From Sinohyriopsis cumingii (Eukaryota > Mollusca > Bivalvia > Unionida > Unionidae), in NCBI GenBank assembly GCA_028554795.2, contig CM068839.1, forward strand, positions 46,531,440-46,595,439: DNA of 64,000 nucleotides, given 5' to 3'. Shown here one piece after another: positions 26,770 through 42,044 of the stretch. Position 1 is the stretch's first letter, and each line of letters opens with the position of its first letter. The translations under genes were made by a program, and so were the position numbers. The notes below the pieces were generated by a model. The model did not search any database. It saw only the letters and a program-made list of their open reading frames with translations, and was not told the DNA's origin.

Positions 26770-28505
26770 TAACACACAATGTCTTTACAAATGTTCCTTT
26801 TTGCTGTATTTGCATCACCAACCCAAATGTCTTTGCTAATTACGATATCAGTTGATGTTGAAATCGATTAGTATAATAATTAAACCTGACAGGCGTAATT
26901 TGAGAGAAATGTGAGGAAATATGTTATGTATATTTTTTTTGCATTGCTTTTAGCTATTATATATTATTTTTTGTTTGTTGCATTATACGCTATTATGATG
27001 TAGCATTGTATATTCTACTTAAACTTGTCCTATTTCAAATTTATTTTCCACTGAATTATTATTTAGGTGTATGGATTTAAAATTTGGAGCATTATTAATA
27101 GGGTCTATGTTATTGGCATTTCCATGGTTCCGTTTTTCACACCTACACGATGCATTCTAAGAAAACTTTTTTGTTGAGTTTTGTAAAGCTTATTGTCTTT
27201 CACTCTTTTCTCCTACTTATTTTCAGAGCATAGATTTGTAGCAAATGACAAAAAGACAAGGATAAATGATACCTTTATAAATATGCGTGTTTCTGAATGT
27301 ATTTTCGTTCATGTGTATGTACATATATACTTTAGTCAAAAGGCGACATGTCTATGCCACTGTTATGGATTTCTAGACTGCCATCAAATTCACTTTCCCA
27401 TATATATGTGCTTTTCATTGATCGACCTCAATTATATTGACTATTCTGAATAATTTTACCGTTGATCAAATAAATCCTCTACGAATGTAATTACTTCAAC
27501 ATCAATGATTCATTGGTCTTGTGTGAATGCCGCAAACTATTTATCATGGTTTTCCTTTATAATCAAATGCAAACTCGGCGGTGTTATAAAAAATGTGTTA
27601 TTCTTATTAAGAATTAGTACATGTATTCTTTTATGCTCCGTGCTATTATAGGATTGCCAGACTTCAAAGCACAAGCGTAGGAGGAATGTGACCTATAAGA
27701 GACAAAACGTCAGCGAGAGGAGGTATAAACAAGGATTCATCCGGACGGGCATCTCTTAAGTATACCACAGCAGGTAAGTGAATTAATAAACATAAATGCA
27801 TGAATGACTTTCTCTTCCGAAAAGTGTAATTAGTGATATGATGACTCATATACCTTTCTGTGTTAAAGTATAGTTCGATGGTTACCCTTCATACCATTCA
27901 GAAATGTTCAGTGTCAGGATGATTTGCGATTTGTTGAGTCTTATCAAATTCGATGTAATAGCTATGTATGTCATTTATTTATGTCATTCTATCTCACATA
28001 CTGCCATGGCAAGTCATTTTCTAGGATAAGACAATGCTCGAAAATGTTTTGATATTAGACTCAAATTATCTGTTGAAATTGGTTCTTTTGGTTTTAATTT
28101 TTTCCCTTGACATAATTTATTTTTTTTCCCTTGACATACAATAGCTTTGATTTTATAAGTATTTTAACTCTACAATGTTACATTTTAGTTAAATATTCTA
28201 CTTAATAAAGTTTTCAAATATAACAGAATATGGTTTTGTAATTATAAGCAGGAGATATATCTATAAAATGTTATGTGGGTACCATTGTTTGATACTGAAT
28301 GATGATGATGTAAATCAATGGGTCCTTTTATAGTTTGGCTTTACCATATTTGTTTGGTTGTTTCTTCGTCCACATTTATGCTCGTATTTAGTTAAAGAAC
28401 ATCTTATAAAATGACAACTATTTATAAACGACATCACTCCTAACTACCTTATGAAACTGTATCTCTTTTTGTCGTTTATAATTCAAAGAACATATTGCCG
28501 GAATG
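26770..28505. other. AT-rich stretch, no gene established
   Basis: Frame 27193-27453 (plus, 86 codons) has no motif. A 122-bp GC-richer block at 27652-27773 bounded by splice-like signals is reported as a finding. Confidence 0.45.
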
Positions 28506-28511
28506 ACCATT

Positions 28512-28854
28512 TTATGTTGAGATATATTATGGGAAAGACTCTTTTATACTGAGACATGTTTTGTAGTAGACTTGTTTATATTGAGACATGTGAAGGGGTT
28601 GACTCTTTTATACTGAGACATGCCATAGGGTAGACTATTATATATTGAGACATGTAATGGTGTAGGCTCTTTTATATTGAGACGTGTCATGGGGTATACT
28701 CATTTATATTGCGAAAGGTCGTAGGGTATAATCTTTTATATCGAGACGTATCATGGGGTAGACTCTTACATTTTGAGACGTACCATCGGGTAGACTCTTT
28801 TATGTTGAGACGTGACATGGGGTAGACACTTTTATATTGAGACATATTATGGGG

Positions 28855-28856
<2 letters not shown>
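28512..28856. repeat. 32-bp minisatellite, ~11 copies
   Basis: Unit gagacatgtcatggggtaga plus ctcttttatatt. It runs directly into a (TA)n tract. Confidence 0.92.

Positions 28857-28926
<70 letters not shown>
28857..28926. repeat. (TA)n microsatellite, 70 bp
   Basis: Uninterrupted TA that starts at the last tat of the 32-bp array, so it may have grown from it. 28930-29310 shows no gene. Confidence 0.97.
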
Positions 28927-28929
<3 letters not shown>

Positions 28930-29314
28930 TATTGCATGTCTTCATCCTCTTCAGTTCCAAACCTAGCGTGCGCAATAAGATATAAGTTTAAATTTTAAAA
29001 GGTTTCAACTAATATTCGAAAAATTATCGGAACTTGAACATTTCCATTATATAATTTACAAACACGTATTCCGGTAAATGAAATGCCTTTAATGAGATGC
29101 AATCATTTAATGAGATGCAATCATGGCGGAGTTAGCGCGCTAAGTTTATAAATCATCCGTCATGTAATACTTTTAATTTTTCTCAAACTTATCTTTCGTT
29201 TGTGAGTCATGTTTGATTCCTATGCATAATGCATGAAAATCGGTTTTTATTTTAAACATTTTTCTTATTTATAGGAAACTTTAGAAGCCAGTTGGGTATC
29301 AAGTTAATTCGAAT

Positions 29315-29560
29315 TTGCTGTTGGTATGCCTGTCTTCAATCTTAGCCCTAAATGTACTGTTTAGATATGTATCCTGTTGGTATGCGTGTCTTCAATCTTA
29401 GCGCTAAACGTGCTGCTTAGACTTGTATCATGTTAGTATGCACGTCATCAACCCTAAACGTACTTCTTAGACTTATTTCCTGTTGGCATCCAGGCCATTA
29501 AACCGAACCGTACTGCTTAGACTTATTTCCTGTTGGTTACTATGCAATTAATCCTAATTT
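29315..29560. repeat. 56-bp minisatellite, 4 copies
   Basis: Unit begins tgttggtatgcctgtcttca and continues atcttagccctaaatgtact. The third and fourth copies are more diverged. Confidence 0.85.
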
Positions 29561-29837
29561 ATATGATAAATTATCTTCCCTAAAGTCACCAACATATTAC
29601 CATACACACTAAAAAGAATTCAGCACAGAGAATCATCGGAACAATTATAGATGTTATTTGTAAGTGTATTTAGCACATCATTGGTTTCTTAAAGGCGCAT
29701 TGGTCTGTTCATTTCGCTTCCGATACAAATCCTCCTGTATGACAAAGTTTTAACCTTGATCTTGCTTCACCTTTCTTGGAAGATGATGTTGTTACTCCTC
29801 GTACTTCAACAAAACGCACTTCGAACAGAATGCAGTC

Positions 29838-30050
29838 ATCCATGGAGAATTCTAAGACGAGTGAAAATTTGTGGTAAAATGTCATCTGTAGGATATTTTC
29901 AACGTCTTGTATGGAGAAGTTTGAGACCGATAGCGAATCCTATTTCAACGTCTAATATGGAGAATCTTTAGACAGATAGCGACTCATGTTTCAAAGTCTT
30001 GTATGAACAAATTTTAGACAGAGAGAGACTCACGTTTACATGTCATCTAT
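29838..30050. repeat. ~46-bp minisatellite, 4-5 copies
   Basis: The core tttcaacgtcttgtatggag plus aatctttagacagatagcg is repeated. A 71-codon plus-strand frame (29756-29971) across it looks incidental. Confidence 0.8.
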
Positions 30051-30059
30051 GGTGGATTG

Positions 30060-30950
30060 TCAAGTCACAATATTGTTTCCATTAACAAGATTGTATGACC
30101 TCATGTCACAATTAAACTTTTCTAAAGAAATCATTACCTAATGGATTATAACTTTCTAGAATGTTACTAAAAATATAACCTGGACAATGTCCTATACATC
30201 AAGGGAATTGTAGAAGAATCCATATAACATAGACCTAAATCCAAATAAACATGGTTAATTTCATTAATAATGATCCAAATAACGAACCGATAAACATCGA
30301 TAATATTTTAGCTATGTATTAGTTGTTAACAAAATAAAAGAAAAATGTTAAAATGAACTAAAAATCAATACAAACTAAGTATATGTATATATATCACATT
30401 AAGCTTAACTTAGCTGCAAATGACTGTACATATACAATATACTGATCTGCCTAATATATAACGAGGAAACGTTCGCTTGTTTTGATACAAGGAAAACAAC
30501 ATCAGTAGCTGTGGATATTTGTTTAAACTGTTGACCTAATGATATTGTGGCATATTACAAATGGAACCATTGATTGTGCATTGTCGGTAATATATGAAAA
30601 TATTATTTCGCTTTTTCAGAATGTTGCATTAAAGTCATGGATCTTTAGACTATGCATCCATTAAATGCATCCGCATTAAAGCTTCCCTTCCATTTACTGT
30701 GTCAACAAGTTCCATCGAACTTCTTTCGCATGTCAGTTGCCCATTAAATTCGTATCAACTGCATCAGAATTGTTTCTGCGTCCCAGTTGCCTTTTATTGC
30801 CTTATCATTTGCGAAACGATCTTAAGTATGAAAATTAAACAAATTTACAGTTATCTCTGTTTGATTAACATATCTGCTGTGTCCCTACATAACACTCTTT
30901 TTTTCAAAACAGTTGCATACAATATTGTATGGAAAGTCACTTCTACAAGT
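30060..30950. other. AT-rich stretch, no gene seen
   Basis: Frame 30699-30953 (plus, 84 codons) has no recognisable motif or domain. Confidence 0.45.
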
Positions 30951-30954
30951 TAGT

Positions 30955-31480
30955 AAAATGTACGGGAGCAAGGCACATCCTTTTATGTAAGTTATGACAC
31001 TGTACTGAAGTAGAGGACATCCTTTTATGTAAGTTATGACACTGTACTGGAGTAGAGGACATCCTTAAATGTAAATTATGACATTGTACTTGAGTAAGGT
31101 GGATCCTTTTAAGTAAGTTATGACACTCTACTGTTGTTATGGACATCCTTTTATGTACGTTATGACAATATAATGTTGCAATGGACAAATTTTGATGTAG
31201 GTTATGATAATATAATGTTGTAACGCACAACCTTTCATGTAAGGTATGACAGTGTACTGTTGTTAAGTTACATCTTTATTTGTAAGTTATGACACTGTAC
31301 TGAAGCAAGGGACATCCTTTTATGTAAATTATAACATTATACTGGTGTAAGGGGATTCCTGTTATATAAGTTATGACACTGTACTGTTTGTAAGGGACAA
31401 TATCTTATGTTAGTTATAACACTATACGGGAGTAAGGGACAACCATTTTTGACTGTTATACCACTGTACTGGAGAAACTG
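30955..31480. repeat. 42-bp minisatellite, ~12 copies
   Basis: Unit catccttttatgtaagttat plus gacactgtactgaagtaagg and ga. As 42 is a multiple of three, a 95-codon minus-strand frame (CHNLHKRMSSTSVQ repeats) stays open. This is taken as a by-product. Confidence 0.9.
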
Positions 31481-31489
31481 ATTTCCAAA

Positions 31490-33977
<2,488 letters not shown>

Positions 33978-34184
33978 ATTGCGTTCGATGCATTGGACTG
34001 TTTCCTTGCCTGCCTTAGATTGGTCCCAGACCATAATCTTTAACTTTCATCACTTTCTCGGTGAGCTTCCGCGCTCATAGTTCTACCTTACACTATAGTC
34101 GTTAAGTATGTGTTGGGTAAGATTCATGCATGACCACTGCCCATCACAATGCTCTCTGTCTTGAACATACCCCATGCTAGATGT

Positions 34185-34392
34185 AAACTCACGTTCGCTC
34201 TGACCAAAATGCAGGATTATTATTGCCCGACGTATCAGTACTAGTCTGCCATATTTTAAATATACAACTCGGTTGTACACTTTATTCACGTTCGCTCTGA
34301 CCAAAATGCACGATTATTATTGCACGACGTATAGACCATCAGTTACTAGTTTGCCATATTTTAAATACACAAATCAGTTGTACACTTTATTT
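34185..34392. repeat. ~95-bp tandem duplication, 2 diverged copies
   Basis: Both copies contain cacgttcgctctgaccaaaa, then gattattattgc, then gccatattttaaata, then gttgtacactttatt. One has a short internal insertion relative to the other. Confidence 0.88.
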
Positions 34393-34394
34393 TC

Positions 34395-35230
34395 ATTTAT
34401 GCAGGAATTAAACGTTCTGATAGTTCCCTCTGTTTGTTTTAAGTCCACCGATACCCTGCGAGTTGAGCCCATCTCAAATCGATGGCGTGCTTTCGACGTA
34501 CTTTCCCTTATAGCGCCTTAGCGGGCAATTATTGGTTGTTCAGTGTTCAGATATATTGTCTCTCTATGGAAATATACGAGCACTCCCTTTGTTAATAGTA
34601 TTCCTTTCGTGGGGCAGACAAGTTTGTCTTGGATAAGGACTTAACCTTGGATTCACAGCCTTGGAATATGTTCGCGTGGCATTGAGTTACGTAAAATATC
34701 ACGTCATTTTGAAAACAATGTGCTTTGAATTGGCTTTTCATTGTCACAATCTTATAATTTGGAGATTTCTGTTCAGGTGTCAGTCTCCCATTGTCTTCGT
34801 TAGAACATCAGAATCAATATGCATATGGTTAGTTACAATTTTCATATTGTCACATGCACCAATCATTTGGTCGAATTTCAGGTTGTCAGCTGCACCATTC
34901 ATCTGGTCGATTCTCAAATTCATGACCATAATTTCTAGCCCTTTACTAATCTTGTCACATTTATATCCCCAGCATCTAAAACACATGCCTTTATCTGTGT
35001 ATCATTGCTTACCGTGGGACATGTTGCGAACCTCATGTTAAGATCCACGTTGCCACTCATATAAAGAAGAAGATACAAGGTCACGAAAATTCTAAAAGTC
35101 ACAAATACACCAAACGTTTTTATCTAAAGCGAATGGTTTACGCCCATATTTCGCAGACGTGTTTTACATTTGTCCCCAATAAAATAAATACATCATTTCA
35201 ACACTTTACCTTAGTGATTACCCAACAGTA
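34395..35230. other. Unannotated stretch
   Basis: Frame 34661-35041 (plus, 126 codons) and its minus-strand counterpart show no domain that I recognise. Codon usage is uninformative. Confidence 0.35.
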
Positions 35231-35233
35231 AGA

Positions 35234-35399
<166 letters not shown>

Positions 35400-36375
35400 G
35401 GGAACCCTTGGTGGGGACCCAGGGATGGCCCCTACAAGATGGGCATAACATCTAACTGTACTGGTACATTCCTTAAAAACGTTCCAGTGTTTCGCTTTCA
35501 TTTTGTTTTGTGGGGTTATGCTTTTCACCAGCACACTTTCACATTCCATCCCCTTTCCAGATCACCCCGTGGCATTCTCATCCAGGATCGTAGGTCTGAG
35601 AATTGATTATGCACTTAACATCGTCGGCAACTCATACGATCTTTACCTTTAATATAACCATTTATTATCAGTCTGGGAGTAATGTGTGCTTAGAAGACGA
35701 TATTTGACTATTTCCGAAGTAACACATTTTGTTTTGTCGGACCTACTAAGAAAGAACAGTATGAAAAACTAATACAAGAATAAGAGAAAAGGAACTTAAC
35801 CTTTGAAGTTCATTGATGAAGTATTATCTGATGAAACTGATTCAGGCTAATTTTAATAGACCGAGTAGAATCATAGACTGAACTAGTGTTAGACATTTCT
35901 AGACTGTAGATCCAATAGACAGTATCGGGTCGTTAAAGTTAAATCTCTGAAGAGGTGAATTTGATTCTGCCTCGGTGAATTTGCGTTATTATTCCTGCAC
36001 GACAAAAAACATGTCAATCTACTACACAAGAACTGTGATTGACAATTGTCGTGCTATAATAAATACATGTTCTCAACGGTTTGTGATTACTAGCAGCATT
36101 TTGAACAACATGAAACTTTGACGATATACACAGTAAGTATTTGAGTTGATCACATAATTAGTACATGGATTATGTCATGCTAACAAATGCAAATTTCTAA
36201 TTAAGCTGAAGTACACCATTTGTAAAATCTGCTTGTTAGAAGCGTATATGACCCATACATATTATCTAATTATTCGGACAACAAAGTATTATATATTTAT
36301 GGTATAGTCATTGTAGTGTTTTGATCCTTAATAAATATAAATGAATTTATAAATATTATTGTCTCCAACAATAAG

Positions 36376-36512
36376 CTCAGTGTAGGATAATGCATTTTAT
36401 CATTTGATGTAATATAAGGGATCAGTGTAGGGGAAGGTATTTTAACAACTGAAGTATTATAATGGATTAGTGTAGGTTAAGGCATTTTAACATTTGAAGT
36501 AGTATAAGGGAT
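36376..36512. repeat. 45-bp minisatellite, 3 copies
   Basis: Unit agtgtaggataatgcatttt plus atcatttgatgtaatataag and ggatc. Confidence 0.85.
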
Positions 36513-36524
36513 CCTATTGATTTA

Positions 36525-37318
36525 TTAGAGGCACGTGCAAAGCAAAACAATGCGACAATGCAGTCATTCGAGGCACGTACAAAACACAGACAATGCCTCA
36601 ATGCAGCGATTAGAGACACGTAAAATGCACAGAGAATACCGGTTAGAGGCACTTATGCAGCACAGACAATGAAACAATGCAGTGATTAGAGGCAAGTACA
36701 AAATACAGACAATACAACAATGCAGTTATCAGAGACATACACCAAGCAGAGACGATGTAACAATGCGTTGATCAGAGACACCCACCAAGCACAGACAATG
36801 CCACAATGCAGTCATTAGATACACGTACCAATATACAGACAATTCCACACTGCAATGATTAGAAACACATACAAAGCACATGTAATGCTAAACTGCAGTG
36901 ATTAGACACACGTGCACAGCACAGACAATGTTACAACACAGTGATTAAAGACACATACAAATGCACAGACAGACACAATGCAGTGATTCGAAACACGTAC
37001 AATGCACATACACTATACAATGCAGTAATTAGAAGCACGTACAAAGCACATATGATGCCAACATGCAGTGATTATAGACACGTGCAAATCACATACAATG
37101 TCAACATGCAGTGATTAGAGACACGTGCAAAGCACAGACAATGCCAACATGCAGTGATTAGAGAGACGTACAGGACACAGACAATGCCATCTTGCAGTGA
37201 TTAGAGACATGTGCAAAGCAAAGACAATGTCACACTTCGGTGATTAGAGACACGTACAAATACACAGACAGTGACGCAGTGCAGTGATTAGAGACATATA
37301 CAATGCACCAAAATGACA
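36525..37318. repeat. 43-bp minisatellite, ~18 copies
   Basis: Unit gcagtgattagagacacgta plus caaagcacagacaatgccac and aat. It stops about 12 bp before the hAT-type MITE. Confidence 0.9.
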
Positions 37319-37329
37319 TAATTCATATG

Positions 37330-37548
37330 CAGGCCCGGCCTTAGGGTAAGGCGAACAAGGCAATTACCTTGGTCTCCGCGCTTTCAAGACATCAACTCCG
37401 CAATGCAATTTTTTGCTTGGGGCCCCGCTAATGGCTTGCTGCCTTTGTACTGCCTTGGGCCCCGCTCATGGATTGCTGCCTTGGGCCCCGCACATCGCTT
37501 GCTGCCTTGGTGCTGTCTTGGGCCCCGCACATCCTAGGGCCTGGCCTG
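37330..37548. mobile_element. hAT-type MITE, 219 bp, with perfect 8-bp target duplication
   Basis: The terminal inverted repeats are caggcccggccttagg on the left and, reading the right end in reverse complement, caggccaggccctagg: 14 of 16 positions agree. Both sides are flanked by ttcatatg (37322-37329 and 37549-37556). An 8-bp duplication and CAGGGCCGG-like ends are characteristic of hAT elements. There is no transposase, so it depends on an autonomous relative. The interior is GC-rich with three to four echoes of cttgggccccgc and gcttgctgcc. It is well preserved and probably fairly young. Confidence 0.9.
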
Positions 37549-37559
37549 TTCATATGCAT

Positions 37560-38125
37560 CATTTAATTTCCACGATTTATTGCTAAATTTGTTTTCAGTA
37601 ATGTAAATGGTCATTTATATTTTCTTTTGTTGATCGTCGCGTACGAATTATGCGTGATTATTAAATAACATTCTTCACATTAGATTACGAATCAACAGCT
37701 GATGCTGTTAACATGGTATGTACTTGAAACCAGTTAAAATACCTAATATTATAGGCTTGCATTTCAAAATCCTTAATATCAGTCACGTAAGAAAAGAAAA
37801 GACAATTTGCTCTGCATAAATATTCCCATTCGTGTGATATATTACTTATTTATAAACACTGCAGAAGTGCAAGTCAACGAAATACAATTAAAGTTTATTG
37901 ATATTTGTATTCTCTAGTAATAAATTACAATAACACATGGGTAATCTTAGTTTCCTTTTATTTGGCGATGAAAGCTTGTTTTCCTTACAGTGCTGGTGTG
38001 TCGAATTAATGCTGGTGTCTAGAGACGTAATGCATGCGTTGTCGTCTTTGGGCACATATTTATTTACAAGGCAGACGGTAAAATGGTCAATTCTGACTAT
38101 AAGCGCCCTAAAATAGTACACCCCA
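37560..38125. other. AT-rich stretch, no gene seen
   Basis: Frame 37888-38121 (minus, 77 codons) has no recognised domain. Confidence 0.4.
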
Positions 38126-38129
38126 ATGA

Positions 38130-38275
38130 TGGTTTTAAACCATTAGTAGGAAGCCTCAAAGATCGATATAAACCAGTTTGTAGGAAGCTCAAGCAATGAA
38201 TGTAGACCAGCTTACAATTCCAAGGATGGCCATAGACCAGTGTGTAGAAAGCTCTAAGGATGGCTATGTAACATT
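38130..38275. repeat. ~40-45-bp degenerate minisatellite, 4 copies
   Basis: The core gatggctatagaccag plus tgtaggaagctc is repeated with drift. Confidence 0.7.
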
Positions 38276-38279
38276 CCTA

Positions 38280-39870
38280 TTCCATAATGATCAAGTGAAA
38301 TGTCCTAAGTCTGTCTAAAGGCCACATCATTATTTTAGATTACAGGAACTGTTAGTTAGAACGCTAGAGGGCGACCATTGTTGTTTAAGCCTGGTCTTCC
38401 GCTGTAGGTTAATTGTGTATGATGCAGCCATAGTTTATAGTCATACTGGCAATATTCGATTTCTTCACTGGACACTGTCCATTCATACAATACATGTGAG
38501 CAAGCCATCGTCTATTTTGGAAACGCTAATTGACCATTGAAATCGCGCAGCCTGTCTATCAATAAGATATGCAATATATTGGTCACTAGCGCTGCACAGA
38601 TGACAATGCACATTCTACTTTCAGATATATTAGTTCAATGCCCTGATTACAACATTGCTCTACCTCAAACAGTGCTTTTGTTAAATATGCGCAAATGAAG
38701 AATAATGTCATCCTGACCACAAGTAAGGCTAACGTGTTTGGCAATCATCGTGTATTATACTATTTATCTGTGCTAGCTGAGTGGTGATTCTGCTAAGTGA
38801 TGACACGCTGTTGTGAAAAGCTAATTCTTACTACTTGTTGAATTGTGCATATGCTTAAATAGTATTACCTATAGTCAGCATGGGTATTATGTATACTTTC
38901 ATATCATGATCCTTTTGATAAGTTTCTGTCCACTGAGATTAGTATTTAAAAGATCAGGACTGTAGCAAGATGCTAAACTTAGTAAGCTATGTCGACCCCA
39001 GATGAACTTAAGGGCCTAGCCCGACCATGAACATCAGTAATGTCCCTGGAATGTGGCCGGCATTACGTTTATCTGGGCCATCCGAGCTAGCGATTGTGAA
39101 ATCACACGTGTGTGATTTCTATTGGTTCATTGTCAGTATTGCTTTATTCCTGAAACTATTTTATTTCCCTTACTTCACTGTGTCAACATCATCCATGTTG
39201 TGTTAGATTGAACTGAACTGCAAAACCAATTGAACCTCTGTTATTTCATCAGGATTAATTGAAATTGTTCTCAAACTGTCAGGAACTAAGACACTATATA
39301 ACTCTGGAAACGACCGCTTGTTTGAACGGCGGTGCTAATTTAATGAACCGTCAGTTTGACATAAAATCATGATGTATGCCGAATTTTCATTTCTAACAAC
39401 ATTTTGCATTATTCTCCTTTTCAATAGGAAAATAGCATTGCTTAAAAACATGCTTAAGTCTCAAAGGCATACGAACAACAATCTAACCCTCTGTTACTCT
39501 TGCAAGATCTGGAAATTTCATTAAAGCGAATTTGCTATCTAGTTTGTTCTGATATCAGAGTGAGTAAGCGCTTAAGCTTGTTGGAAGAACGATCATACCG
39601 AAGAAGATAATACCGAAATTTCTCAATTTTGACAGAAAGCAGAATCGACCCGTAGTACACCTTTAATATATATTCTCATATTATGCTGCCCTTAACTTGT
39701 ATTCATTATTGTTATGTATTGTTTTAACGTCGTAACGTCGCCAAGACAATCACACAGTACATTATTTATGTACATACTATTAAATTACTCTAGACAATAC
39801 ACTTCATAATTGGTTAATAAAGTGGCTAGTTAATTAATTATTCAACGATACAAAGAAATGTAATGTTAAA
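38280..39870. other. Unannotated stretch
   Basis: No coding frame recognised. It contains a near-perfect short palindrome at 39098-39119 (reported as a finding). Confidence 0.4.
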
Positions 39871-39874
39871 AATA

Positions 39875-40200
39875 TTTTACTTCAATAATCATCATGGTAC
39901 TAAATATATTCACAAGAAACAAATGCCATATTGCGTTTAAGCTTCTTGTCCAAAACTTTACTTCGATAATCACCAATGTATTAAATAAATTCCAGGGAGA
40001 AAAGAATGAAAAGCCGCGTTTCACCTACTTGTGCAATATTTTACTTCGATAATCACCATTGTATGAAAGAAGTTCCTGAGGGAACATTGGCTAGTCCAGT
40101 TTTAATTACCTGTCCCGTTTGAATTACTTGTCCAGTATTATACTTGGAAACTCATCACTAAAACTAAACAAATTCCAAAGAGTAAAATGGCTAGTCAAAC
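39875..40200. repeat. ~80-95-bp degenerate tandem repeat, ~4 copies
   Basis: The phrase acttcgataatcacca followed by aaattcc recurs near 39880, 39960, 40043 and, more diverged, 40142. Confidence 0.65.
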
Positions 40201-40429
40201 ATTAGCTACCTGCCCAATTTACACTTACGTGATTTATTTAGGTTTATGTAGACTCGGAATTACATATTTCCTGGTGGAATGATCAAAACGGGTTGATATT
40301 GTCTTCCTACGGAGTTGTCAAGTAGGATTGGTTCGCTTGCTGTTTTCTTATCTGTTCACAGATTATACTTCAATACGTGAATCTAAATTAATCCAGTTAG
40401 TGTAAATGAAACTAGTCAGGCTGTATCAC

Positions 40430-40560
40430 TCACAAAATACTTGATACTGACATCGATATCAATATTTAATATATACATCGATATCATGGTTATTTGTACT
40501 CATTCACAAAATACTTGATAGTGACATCGATAACATGGGCATTTTAGCTCATTTCTATGC
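40430..40560. repeat. 74-bp tandem duplication, 2 copies
   Basis: tcacaaaatacttgata plus tgacatcgata begins at 40430 and at 40504. Confidence 0.8.
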
Positions 40561-40798
40561 CTTTGGAATTTCAAATTTTATAATGGTTGCCATATATATG
40601 TCCATGATCATTACAATAAACATCGCTAGCTTTTGTTCGGCTGGAATATAAACTTTTATCTGACACTTTAATAAGGATAAAAATAATGTAATATTTAATC
40701 ATCTATACTCTAAAGTGTATGAGTATCTGCCCAAAAATGGCGTATAGCAAATTTACTGAACACATCAACAGTCACAAAATACATAAATATTAACAAAT

Positions 40799-40915
40799 AA
40801 TGTTATTTTGAATCAGTGTAAACCAGTAACGTTACTTTGACTCAGCATAATCCAGTAACGTACCTTTGAATCCATGTAAACCAATAAAGTTACTTTGAAT
40901 CAACCACAAAACATA
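40799..40915. repeat. ~38-bp minisatellite, 3 copies
   Basis: Unit ttgaatcagtgtaaaccagt plus aacgttacttt. Confidence 0.8.
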
Positions 40916-41084
40916 TTTAGAATCACTGAAACAATTTAGAATAGTCAGTTATTAGTCGGCATAGTAACACAGAATGCAGATATACTGAATAATTACTCTA
41001 TACACGAAGCTGTAATATTTGTTTTTCTCATAGATGAGGTTTGAAGAATGGTAATGAAAATGAGTGCTAAATATATATTTGAAT

Positions 41085-41620
41085 TTATCAGACAAGCACC
41101 GAGTACCTAGACACGTTTGAACGTATTAGACAGGCACTGAGTACCTAGACCAGTCTGAATTTATTAGACAGGTACTGAATAACTAGATATTTTTTCAAAT
41201 TCATTAGAAATGTACTGAGTACGTAGATATGTTTGAATTGATGAGAAATGTACTTAATACTTAGATATGCTTTGAATTAATTATAAAGTCACAGAGGACC
41301 GAAACATGTTTGAATTAAACTAGTCAGGCACTGAGTACCTATATATATTTGAATTTATGAGACGGGCACTTAGTACGAAAACGTTTGAATTTATTAGACA
41401 GGCACTGAGTACCAAGACATGTTTGAATTTATGAGACAGTTACTGAGCACCAATACATGGTTTAGTTTGTTAGACGGGCACTGAGTACCAAGACATGTTT
41501 GAATTTATGAGACAGTTACTGAGCACCAATACATGGTTTAGTTTATTAGACGGGCACTGAGTGCCAAGACATGTTTGAATTGTATTAGACAGGCACGGAA
41601 TATTGAGATATGTTAAGATC
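41085..41620. repeat. ~41-44-bp minisatellite with an 82-bp higher-order pair
   Basis: The basic unit is tttgaatttattagacaggc plus actgagtaccaagacatg. From about 41400 the units pair (one with gttactgagcaccaatacat, one with gggcactgagtaccaagaca) and the pair repeats. Confidence 0.85.
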
Positions 41621-41936
41621 CCGGGTGAATCTTACTAGGCATTATCACAGCGATATTATATGGATGAGCTTTGTAATTTTCTCCACCAAACTATTGACAC
41701 TTCGTACCGTCCAGGGATTCGAATTAACATAGTGTGATAATTGAATAACTATCACTTTAGATGGATTGTATCTAAGTTGATTATTCAGTTTTTCTGGATA
41801 CTTAATAGACAGTCGAGTCCTATAATGTTTTTCAGTGAGGTAGTAAATAAGTTTCAACGATGACAGTCAGTATTAAATTGCTCACGAAGGAGAATTCAGA
41901 TCATGGCACATAGCGATCTTAGAAAAAGTAATTCCA

Positions 41937-42044
41937 TCTGCTGATGAGGATCGGTCAATTTATATTTCAGCTTTGTTACATTTCCCAAGCTCTGTTGATG
42001 AGGATCGGCCAATGTATGCTTTAGCATTGTTAGATTTCTAACGA
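41937..42044. repeat. 54-bp tandem duplication, 2 copies
   Basis: tctgctgatgaggatcggtc and tctgttgatgaggatcggcc open the two copies. 42050-43005 shows no gene. Confidence 0.82.
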
